Shown one piece after another: positions 11,821-22,500 of a stretch of 64,000 nucleotides of DNA. Origin of the DNA: Siphonodentalium dalli (taxonomy: Eukaryota > Mollusca > Scaphopoda > Gadilida > Siphonodentaliidae); NCBI GenBank assembly GCA_032622095.1, contig CP136063.1, forward strand, positions 182,509,956 through 182,573,955, in the 5' to 3' direction. The notes beneath the pieces were generated by a model. It did not search any database, was not told the origin of the DNA, and saw only the letters and a program-made list of their open reading frames with translations. How positions within the stretch are numbered: position 1 is the first letter of the stretch; the number at the start of each line of letters is the position of its first letter. The position numbers and the translations under genes are program-made.

Positions 11821-13491
11821 GCTGAGAGTAGGATAACATCATGAGAGTAGGATAACATCATGAGAGTAGGATAACATCATGAGAGTAGGATAACATCCTG
11901 AGAGTAGGATAACATCATGAGAGTAGGATAACATCCTGAGAGTAGGATAACATCCTGAGAGTAGGATAACATCCTGAGAGTAGGATAACATCCGGAGAGT
12001 AGGATAACATCCTGAGAGTAGGATAACATCCTGAGAGTAGGATAACATCATGAGAGTAGGATAACATCATGAGAGTAGGATAACATCCTGAGAGTATGAT
12101 AACATCCTGAGAGTAGGATAACATCCTGAGAGTAGGATAACATCCTGAGAGTAGGATAACATCCTGAGAGTAGGATAACATCCTGAGAGTAGGATAACAT
12201 CCTTAGAGTAGGATAACATCCTGAGAGTAGGATAACATCCTAGAGTAGGATAACATCATGAGAGTAGGATAACATCCTGAGAGTAGGATAACATCCTGAG
12301 AGTAGGATAACATCCTGAGAGTAGGATAACATCCTGCGAGTAGGATAACATCCTGAGAGTAGGATAACATCCTGAGAGTAGGATAACATCCTGAGAGTAG
12401 GATAACATCCTGAGAGTAGGATAACATCCTGAGAGTAGGATAACATCCTGAGAGTAGGATAACATCCTGAGAGTAGGATAACATCATGAGAGTAGGATAA
12501 CATCATGAGAGTAGGATAACATCCTGAGAGTAGGATAACATCCTGAGAGTAGGATAACATCCTGGGAGTGGGATAACATCCTGAGAGTGGGATAACATCC
12601 TGAGAGTGGGATAACATCCTGAGAGTGGGATAACATCCTGAGAGTGGGATAACATCCTGAGAGTGGGATAACATCCTGAGAGTGGGATAACATCCTGATA
12701 GTGGGATAACATCATGAGAGTGGGATAACATCATGAGAGTGGGATAACATCATGAGAGTGGGATAACATCCTGAGAGTGGGATAACATCATGAGAGTGAG
12801 ATAACATCATGAGAGTGGGATAACATCATGAGAGTGGGATAACATCCTGAGAGTGGGATAACATCATGAGAGTGGGATAACATCATGAGAGTGGGATAAC
12901 ATCATGCGAGTGGGATAACATCCTGAGAGTAGGATAACATGCTGAGAGTAGGATAACATGCTGAGAGTGGGATAACATCATGAGAGTAGGATAACATGTT
13001 GAGAGTAGGATAACATCCTGAGAGTAGGATAACATCATGAGAGTAGGATAACATGCTGAGAGTAGGATAACATCCTGAGAGTAGGATAACATCCTGAGAG
13101 TAGGATAACATCCTGAGAGTAGGATAACATCCTGAGAGTAGGATAACATCCTGAGAGTAGGATAACATCCTGAGAGTAGGATAACATCCTGAGAGTAGGA
13201 TAACATCCTGAGAGTAGGATAACATCCTGAGAGTAGGATAACATCCTGAGAGTATGATAACATCCTGAGAGTAGGATAACATCCTGAGAGTAGGATAACA
13301 TCCTGAGAGTAGGATAACATCCTGAGAGTAGGATAACATCCTGAGAGTAGGATAACATCCTGATAGTAGGATAACATCCTGAGAGTAGGATAACATCCTG
13401 AGAGTAGGATAACACCCTGAGAGTAGGATAACACACTGAGAGTAGGATAACACCCTGAGAGTAGGATAACATACTGAGAGTAGGATAACAC
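11821..13491. repeat. 19 bp minisatellite, about 88 units
   Basis: Unit GAGAGTAGGATAACATCCT, nearly gap-free. Variant blocks: ATCAT-type units at the left (11,821-12,070) and right of centre, a GTGGGAT block at about 12,565-12,980, and a very homogeneous CCT block at about 13,060-13,400. Each consensus unit contains the small palindrome AGGAT-AAC-ATCCT. On the - strand all three frames are open because 19 is not a multiple of 3; the encoded 19-residue repeat MLSYSQDVILLSGCYPTLR is a by-product, not a gene. Confidence 0.97.
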
Positions 13492-13497
13492 GTCCTG

Positions 13498-14102
13498 TCT
13501 TCTGGGAGTGGGGATATGATTTGTATTTTTAAATTTTTTTTAACTTGATAAAAATATAACATATATATATTTACTAATACTGCTGCAATTAGCAGACGAC
13601 TTAGACAGTGAAATTAAAGTATCTGTATTGTTCTGTGTGTGGCGGCTAATTTGACTTTAGTTCTATCTAATATAATTCCATCTGCTTGGTTTTCATATCA
13701 TAGATACACCAGCGTAATGGCTGGTATTGGAACCCAATACAGAGAATTGGAACCCAATACAGAGAAATATCCAATGTGAAGATTTTCATAATATAGCTCA
13801 AATGCTCTATAAAAAAAACCCACGTCAGCTTTATAAGTGTTACTGTTTAATCGGTGAATGTGGTATGTAGCCAACTAATAGCTCGATGACCAGATGTTAA
13901 TCCACACCTGTGCCGACCTATCAAATCGCTATATGACACTGAATTCAATTATTATGGTACCAGGTATACGGAAAGGTGAAGGAGAAGTTCTATCGATCTT
14001 TTCGAGCACATTGGGTGCTTCTTCACATCCAATCACTATTATATGATTGCTTGAATGATTGAGGGTTTATTGTCGTTTTAGCCGCTAGGCCATATCATGA
14101 CA
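13498..14102. other. Intergenic, short direct repeat only
   Basis: An 18 bp unit TTGGAACCCAATACAGAG is duplicated near 13,727-13,765; nothing else is seen. Confidence 0.5.
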
Positions 14103-16215
14103 AAGAACAGAATCATGTATCAAAAAGGATCGTAGCGAACCCACTTTGTAGATAAAGCAGACAGTGGATTAGATTAAAACAATGCAATGATGAGCTATGT
14201 ACAAATAAAAGAACCCAAGAGGAATGTTTCCACTTAGTCATGAATATAAATTAAAGAACTGACTAGTGTGGAATCATACTATAAAACCTACAAAAGTAGT
14301 ACAAGAATACTAAATAGCAACTAAAGAACACGAAGTCTACCAAGGATCCACATCGAAATATGTAAAGTAGCTTTTAAGATCAGATTTTGCAGTGATAAGG
14401 TATTTATAAAATCGACGAATCGTGCATGAATATTTATCAATGCGTCAAGCTGATGGTCGTGTGGGAGAGACCGAATGTCATATTTCGCCCAGCCGACAGT
14501 CTCGCACCACAAATAGCGTTTCTTGTCTTTTTGTCTTTGAGAACTAACCGTTTCTCTTCAATGATTTGGTCAATTTTGTAAAGCTGAAAGATGTACCTCT
14601 CTTTCTGAGAGTCGAAACGTTTGAGTGACTTTGGCGATCTGTCTCGAAGCAACGGGCGATTTTTCTTTTGGAACAATAGGATCACCTTGCATAGCTTGTT
14701 TCAGAGGAAATGTCTCAACGACAGAAGCCGTATCCATAACCGGCGCTTCAGATTCTGAAACATGAATAATAGCAGTCGCCTCAACGTGTGTTGCGAGTGA
14801 TATACATGTGTTGACGAGTTTGGTTTGACCGAGTGCTGGCATCAACACACTTTGTTGTAGACACGATTACTGAGTATGTGACATGTGGAATGGATGGTCG
14901 AGGACCAACCACTTTCTTAGCATATATATATGACATATGCTTCTCAGCTTTACATCGTTGAATCCTGAACTTATAGTCCCAAATGGGGCATGAACGATCC
15001 ATTGCAGCATGTGCCATGTGAACCTTGGCAGTTTGAACACTTCTGATTCTGAAGATTCGTACAATCCTGATGATCGTGGCCAGAAACAGAACATATTGCA
15101 CATATGGTTTCTTTACTTTTACAATGTTCCTGCCCATGGCCATACCCCTGATATTTGAAACATCGCTATGGGGTTGGAACATACTCCATTTCGATATACA
15201 CAAACTTCCATGTCGGTGGATGTTCTCATCGATTAAAGGGTCAGAAGATAACTGTTCAACTGAACTTTTTGACCATCAACTGTCTTCGTAAATCTACGAC
15301 TTCTGTAACTCTGTAACTCCCTGTGGTGCTAACTCAGCCAATATCTCCGACTCAGAAGAAGCAGCTATATCGCGATATCTCAACACAGCTCTGCTACTGT
15401 TCAATGTCTTGTGATGAATAACACTGGTGTCTGTGCAGTAGATGTTAGCTGCAGCAGAGCATCAGATTGAACTTTCTTTGAACATTCAATCAAGAGAGAG
15501 TCACTCATTGGCCCAGCCCTGACTGGTTTAACATATTCAAGTGTTCAGCAATGCTTTGTAGGGTTTTATCAATGACAAAGATGGAAGGTCTTTTCACACC
15601 TGAGTCAAAGCCAATAACCAAGTACTGAGGGAATACCACAGCATCACTGGAACTTGGTGAGTCATCATTCCCACGACCAATACGTTTGTTTTTATATGAG
15701 TTGCAATACAAAAAGCAAAAACTCGACAACTAGCACAGCAGCCGCTGTGGACTACCCTTCGAATTGTGGTCGGGCCAAAGACTGGTACATAGCTGAAGCG
15801 ATGACCCGTTTAGCCACTGCATATAGCAGCCTCCCGGTACCTCGCCACAGTTATACGGGCGTAACACTACAGGATTCAACACTCAACAATCATCAAAACA
15901 CAACAGAGAAGGAGAGAACAGAAAAATCATACGTAAACACAGAAAACATAACTTCAAACATCAGACGAGTAATACAACATATAACAAAAATGGAATCTTG
16001 TGACTAGCCGATTGATGGGTCGGCTCAACCACCCGCCTTGAAGAGATGAAGGTCCAAAGAAGACCATGAGCTAAGCCGCATTTCAATGCATCACGTTAGA
16101 CGACCGCCCTAGTACCCCCAGGACTCCTACACACTCACATGATGCATCCCACGGCAATAGGGTGCCAGGTTAGGGGTTCTTAACCCTCGCAGTGGGGCGG
16201 TAGGCCTATTCTACT
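14103..16215 (-). mobile_element. ORF1-only retroelement copy A
   Basis: On the - strand a ~500 bp leader (16,215 to about 15,700) is followed by decayed ORF1 (about 15,650-14,440) and a 3' region ending near 14,103. ORF1 remnants contain HAAMDRSCPIW (a CCHC zinc-knuckle context) followed by KAEKHMSYIYAKKVVGPRPS, a layout typical of gag-like ORF1 of Jockey/I-type LINEs. No reverse transcriptase lies between ORF1 and the 3' end. Ends were set by comparison with copies B and D. Confidence 0.75.
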
Positions 16216-17842
16216 TACTATATGAACTTTTAAAGATGGCAAGATGTAATACTAGTGTTAGTTGTGGCTGCTCACTAATATGTTAACAGCTAAATATCTA
16301 AACATTTTAGAATAATTCTCTATGCCTAATTATTATTATTATTATTATCATAATCAAACTTTCATCAAACAGTCAATCGACCATGATTAAAATGTGAGTC
16401 GGAAGAAAGTGATGTTCTGTAAATTTTTCATTGAGGCTTCTGTAAGCACTTTGTGATATGATCTCAATGTAGATACCGCAAAAGGTAATTATTAATCTAT
16501 TTTTACAGTTAATCCTCCCTTTGTCCGTTTGGATTAGGGATGCATGTAGTCATTGAAACAATTCATATTAATGACGACATTATATAGCACATATTTATGT
16601 CAGCGTTATATTACCAGCGAAAATAGGTTAATCAGCCGAATGTGAATGGCCATGCACGGATTAATTTATGGCGCGCTGATTTCAGCAGTAATAAAAAACG
16701 AAATAATATGTATGCTTGATGACTGTGTAGCAACATTAAACTTAGTTTCCAGGCAGGTGTCGCTCAGATATGTATTGCTACTTTGATATTTATTAATAAT
16801 ACTAACGTGCTTCTCTAGTAGCTCATTTTAATTGTGTCTGTGGTTAGATTTTACAGTATATAATTAAAAAACACGATAGTTTCCCCAATTATAAACGCAA
16901 TTAAATTTGGCAAATATTTGTTTAATTTGGCAAAACATAATTTCAGTCCAGCGCCAACCCTGCATATATAGCATAAATTCGACTGCCTTGCTTCTTCAAA
17001 TAACAAACAATGCACATTGTGTTTTGATAAACATTGCAGTTCGTCCAAATTTGTGGACAGTTTTGACCCAGTGAAGCAGTTGTTGTGACATACACACATG
17101 TCATCTAATTAACCCGCTATCAGCTTGAAGTTGGTTCCAGATGGTCACTTTGCAATCCGTGGGATTATAATGACGTCGTTGTGGGAATATGTTGCCCTAA
17201 ACGACCCCACCCCTTGAACGATATGCTACCTTTGCATTCGGAGTAAAAGTGTGCTTAAGCTTCAATAGTTAGGAGCATGTTGCTCCTCGTTGCTGGAAGC
17301 GTTACTATGTCGTGGCATTCGTCAAAACATGGTAATTAACCAGTCTTTCGCGTAACTCAGTCTTTATCACTGACATTTTCCAATAGATCTGCCCGGTCAA
17401 CACAATTGACATTATACGAATATACATTCTTTTGTTTGGATTTGCAAATATCTCACCATCAAGAAATAACGAAATCTTTTAAACAATGGTTTTCTCGAGC
17501 ATGGTGAGATACAGGTTTTTGTTTACAAACTAAATTTCATGGAAGCCACGTTTCCTCGGATAGGATGCTAAATGATGTGATTGAGCCTATATTCCACTTT
17601 CAATACTATTACACTTACTTCAAGCAGTTGCCATCAAGGTCTTATTCTCTCTCAGTATTTCTGCTAGTCAATATTCAAGTCAATAAGCATGTACTATCAG
17701 TCCTATACATGGGTTTATCTTGTCACCTGGTTGGATCGACCAATGAGGACGCTCCGTTGGTAGAGGCATATCAGGAGACATCGGGTCGTCATCCTTGTAG
17801 CCCGTCCCATATGGAAGCCATATCCCCCCTAAGGGTTCCCAT

Positions 17843-17892
17843 ATGGGGTCGATGTCCGCCATTTTGTTTTTCATGGAACTTTGCCGCCTCGG
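17843..17892 (+). other. Phase-compatible candidate first exon for Hv1 (weak)
   Basis: ATG at 17,843 opens 16 codons plus two bases before a GTAAAT donor at 17,893, exactly the phase needed to join the S1 exon at 19,389. A CGCCATTTTG string like a YY1 site lies within it. It would give a 17-residue N-terminus with no similarity to known Hv1 N-termini, and phase alone agrees by chance one time in three. Confidence 0.15.
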
Positions 17893-18236
17893 GTAAATTT
17901 TCGGTGTATTTTGGCGCCAAGAAAAGGGATATCTGTCGGAAATAAAGTTCTGTTAATTTAAAGACATAGTACCATATACCAAAACCGGCATGTGATATAT
18001 TTGAGAAATTCTAAACACTCATAAATTAACTATCAAACTCAAGTTTGTTGTCCTGCTTCTGGTGATTAGCCATTGACTCAATGCGTTGACGTTCAACGCC
18101 CATGACGCGTCACTGTGACGTTACATAAGTTAATAGCCATAGACAACAAATTTACTTACTGGCATGTAATGAACTTCGTATAAGTAATTCAAATTCTCAC
18201 ACGGAAAACATAATATGTGGGTGACATGATAAAATC

Positions 18237-18384
18237 GTTACAGGGCTCGTTGTTGCCGGCTACGGTGACATATGAGGCTCAGCGAGATTAATATCGGGCT
18301 CGGCTAACGCCTCGCCCGATATTAATCTCACTTCGCCTCATATCATCATATGACACCGTATCCGGCAACAACACGCCCTGTAAC
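18237..18384. mobile_element. 148 bp palindromic MITE-like hairpin
   Basis: Arms GTTACAGGGCTCGTTGTTGC / GCAACAACACGCCCTGTAAC continue as GAGATTAATATCGGGC / GCCCGATATTAATCTC around a short CG-containing loop. No obvious target duplication. Confidence 0.85.
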
Positions 18385-19388
18385 TTATAATATAATTATA
18401 ACAAAATAATTGCGAATATCAGCTTGCCCTCTGAGTCTTTCACAGCAGTCACTGGTTACCAAAACCATTTAATTTTCGCAAATTATTTTAGACCACATAT
18501 AAGCAATAAAGCAATCACTGACATACTGCCCAGTCCTGTTCGATGCCGCATGGAGTGCATCGGTCAATATGTGCGCTTGCACCATTATAATTTCATAATT
18601 GTGTGGTGACTGTTATAGGGCCTTTAGAAGGTGAAATCCCTATATATATACATAATGCATATCTTTATATATTCACTGAGATGTATTTCAATGTTAGCAA
18701 ACAATGAGAAGCAGATACCTATGGAACTGTTTTATGATCTTATTTCATGCCAATATTCTACTGTTGTTGGGTTGTATTAGTATGATGGATAATGCTAAAT
18801 AGCAATTGCTGGATAGAATCAGGCTAATATAATTTTGTTTCATATTATTCTGAATTACTTAATATTTGTTTATTGGGGGGGGGGTCCTCAAATGTTGGCC
18901 TGGGAAAAATAAAAGAGGGTGGGTGGGTGGTCAGGTAGTGGAAAAAAACTTGTTTTAACCCTGTAACTGCAATTTTTTTCAAGACCCCCTGAATATGCAG
19001 TTTGTAGATAGACATTTCGTATATTATCGGCCTATTTTATCCATACTTCCGCATTTCGAGGTCATGATTTGCACGTTCAAATGAGCCATGCCAGTTTAAT
19101 CATTTCTCTACTAAATACTCATTGACGAGTAGTTCCCTTAGGAAATGTTCAGACAATAATTTTGTATGTTATTCAGATGAGTCTGACCATTTCTGGAACT
19201 TAAATTATCTCAACATTTCCCACCAATTAATATGAAACCATCTGACTCGTCATGCCCGCTGTCTGCTTATATTTCATGGAACGCCGTCCAAATTAATAAA
19301 ATACACCATTCCAACAATAACTTATATAACTGGGTGCGAGAATCCATTTAGTATAGAAAGTGTTAATGATAATTGTTCTATTTCACAG

Positions 19389-19513
19389 GACACGAGAGCG
19401 GCTAAAGGAGATACTGGACACACCTCTTGTACAATACGCCATCATTATTTTAGTCATCATCGACAGTTTGATATGTGTCTTCGAACTTCTCATCGATATC
19501 AACGTCATTCATA
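19389..19513 (+). CDS. HVCN1: Hv1 exon: pre-S1 and S1 helix
   Basis: The acceptor is tttcacag at 19,381-19,388 and the donor GTAAGT starts at 19,514. The exon begins with one base completing a split codon and ends with one base of the next. It encodes TRERLKEILDTPLVQ and then the hydrophobic S1 (about residues 14-35). D25 matches the selectivity-filter aspartate of Hv1 (human D112); E32 and D36 match human E119 and D123, the outer acidic residues. An open frame continues 29 bases upstream of the acceptor, but that stretch shows no Hv1 similarity, so the AG acceptor is preferred. Confidence 0.9.
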
Positions 19514-22500
19514 GTAAGTCTCTTATATTCACACTTTGTATTCGCTTGAATGTAGTTCAGTCCCAACGCCGGTTCTCTGTAGTTATACACCCGTTCTCGG
19601 TGTGAATTGTATACGCTGCCAAATTTCACAAAACTATTTCCAATACAGATTCAAAGATTTAGTACTTCAATCGTACCTGACGTAACTGACACAACATGTC
19701 ATTCATTTCTAACACTGCAGCTCTCTGGAATTCCCTGCCGATGAGCACATGCGACAAAGTGGAGCACAATGGGTTCAGGACGACCTCAAACAAAAATTGT
19801 CTCACTGCGGGGATGAACCGAGAGGCTATGGCTAAATGGGTCACCGCTTCAGCTATGTACCAGTCTTTGAGCCGACTATAATTCGAAGTGTGGTCCTATG
19901 CGGCTGCTGGGCTAGTTGTCGATTATTTGCTTTTCATATGGCAACTCAAAACAAACAAAAACGTAATAATGATAACTCGCTAAGTTCCACTGATGCTGAT
20001 GACTAACCTCAGTACTTATTACTTGGTATTGATCCAAATGTCAAGAGACATTCTGTATTTGTGTTTGATAACAACAATATGATCGCCATCTACTTATTCT
20101 CTATTGTGTATAAGGGGCGGCAGGAAGACGGCCTGTATTGGCCATGCCGCTCCTGTGCAAATTTGCAGGGTATATTATTATGTTTGTGTATTATGTAATT
20201 AATTTGTGCAAATAAACAATCCACTCCAATCCAAAAACGTTACAAAGAATAGTTGGACAATTACAATCTGTCAACCCAATCAGGACTGGGCCACTAAGTG
20301 GCTCTCTTCTGATTGAATGTTCAAGAAAATTTTAATCTGTCGCTCTTGTGCAATTAATATTTATTGCACAATCACCAGTGTTGATTACTCATCACAAGAC
20401 ATTAACCAATAGCAGAGCTCAGAGTCCGAGTCCGAGATATTGGCTGAGTTGGGACCACGGGAAGTTACAGGAGTCTGTAGAGTTTCAAAGACAGTTGATG
20501 GACAAAAAGTTCCGTTGAATAGTTATCTTCTGACCTTCAATCGCTGCGAACATCCACCGACAATGACGGTTGGTTCCATGAAGGAATATTTAAGTACTTA
20601 TGTGCCAAATGTATTCGTTGTTTTAACTGTCATATCAGGGACATGGTCATGGTCAGGAACATTGTAAAAGCAAAAAAATCATATATGCACGCTGTTCTGA
20701 TTCTGGACATAATGATTGCAGAAAACCAAAAAAAATTGTAAGGTTCCATTGTAAGGTTGCAATGGATCGTTCATGACCCATATCGGACTATGAATTCAAG
20801 GTACAAGGCTGAGAAACGTCTATCCTATTACGATGCAAAGAATATAGTTGGTGCTCGACCATCAATTCAATCAATCACATACTCTGCTACCGTTTCTATA
20901 AACAAAAAAGTATACCAGCACTCAGACAGACAATAGACCGACATCAATCGTATATCGCAAGAAAAACAAATTGACCAAGACCGATATCTTTCCGGCATAT
21001 GAACCTGTGTCACGGGTCATGGAAACATCTACCGAAGTTACATGTTTTTTTCCAAAAAAAAGTCCACTAAAGTTGAGCCAGTAACTACAACACACCATAT
21101 GCATGCTTATCCTGTTGCTTAAAAAAATCGCCAACACCACTCAAACGTTTCGACTCTCAGAAAGAGAGGTTCATTTTTTTACTTTCAAAATTTGACCAGA
21201 TGATCAATGAGAAACGATTAAAATTCACCAAACATGCACTATTTGTGGATTGGATCTGTCGGTTGGTGAAATGTGACATTCTGTATAACCCGACCGACCG
21301 TCGACTTGACGCATTGATGAAGGTTCGTGTGCGATTTATCCAACATTATAAATACCTTTTCAAAGCGGCAACATTTCCTCTTTGTGCTTTTATTTGCACA
21401 GAGCTCATTGTTTTAATCTAATCCACTGTCTGATTTATACACACAGTTCCTTTTGATACCTGATCCACTTCACTCACTACCCCCCGTCTCTTTCTGCCAA
21501 CTCCTTCTTTCTTATCAACAGAGCTCAAATAATAATAATAATCATAATAGAATATAAAATGTCTATCTACTACCGAGAACTGAATTTAACGCTGACCTAT
21601 ATAATGAAATTTTTAAATATATTACAGGGCCCAAAATATATAAATGAAGAACGACAACCCACTGGCTTACTGCGTTCTCCCATCTCACCAGATATAGAAT
21701 ACATACATAAAACCCCCCTTGAAAACTATTAATCTATTTAAACAAATTTGTGTAATAGTATTATAATGGGAATGAGCAATATTTACACAAGACTAATAGT
21801 ACTAGTGCAAATTGTCTTAACATGCAAGGATTATACTATAGAACATTCCTAGATAGTTTTTCCGCTAAGATAAGAATCAGTTTGCGCGAAATGTTGACAA
21901 ACCAATACATTTCAGTCACTTCAGTAACTATTTTCAGAGGATATAAACAATTACTTTGTGTTTACCGAGCTATTGTTTTCTTCAGAACATGATCAGAAGG
22001 AGCAATTAACTTCAACCTTGAACTTAGATGTAAATAGGATAGAGCTGCAGTTGAATCGAGAAATGAAACAAATAGATTGAAGAAATTTGACACATTTTGT
22101 ATATTTCAGTCTCTTGATGACTAACGTGCGGCGATTAATAGACGTTCTACGATCTAAATATTGACCTTTCTCTCGTTTTGCAGTACCAGACGGTGACAAC
22201 GGTCACGTCGTTCTTGCTGTTCATAACGTATCAGACGATGACGCCATCGACTATCATGATCACACCAATCACAGCCATGTTTACGTCACAGGCCATCACG
22301 TGCCGCACACCAGGAACTCGTATAACATTAGCGCTTATGGCGACAATTATAATCACAGTTTGTTCATGAATCTGACAGATTTATTTCATGACGACTCATC
22401 TAATCACACGGACCATCATGGTCACAGTACCAAAGAACAAGTGGATCACGCGTTGCACTATGGAAGTTTGACGATTCTTAGTATATTCGTAGTTGAGGTA

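Larger units (their letters stand above)
16216..19388. other. Region upstream of the Hv1 S1 exon
   Basis: This should hold the missing Hv1 N-terminal exon(s) or part of its first intron. It contains the hairpin 18,237-18,384 and, near 19,090-19,370, a repeat related to 34,290-34,540 (ATCCATTTAGTATAGAAAG...). No convincing coding exon was found. Confidence 0.5.
19514..22183 (+). other. Hv1 intron 1
   Basis: A 2.67 kb intron. It holds the + strand copy of the ORF1-only retroelement (about 19,800-21,470), into which a short LINE-3'-end-like sequence (about 20,100-20,260, ending in AATAAACAATCC) is inserted. The last 600 bases show no recognisable feature except a 44 bp open interval with splice-like borders at 21,986-22,029. 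Confidence 0.85.

Noticed and set aside
12240-13562. Long - strand ORFs of 164-202 codons
   Set aside because: Pure translation of the 19 bp minisatellite; all three frames give the same cyclic peptide.
19360-19388. Use of the upstream open frame as the start of the Hv1 S1 exon
   Set aside because: It starts at GTG in intron-like sequence, with a clear AG acceptor at 19,387-19,388 and no Hv1 similarity before it.
22178-22369. Thr/Ile-rich ORF in another frame over the Hv1 loop exon
   Set aside because: Shadow of the loop exon; the frame encoding S2 with correct phase is 22,186 onward.
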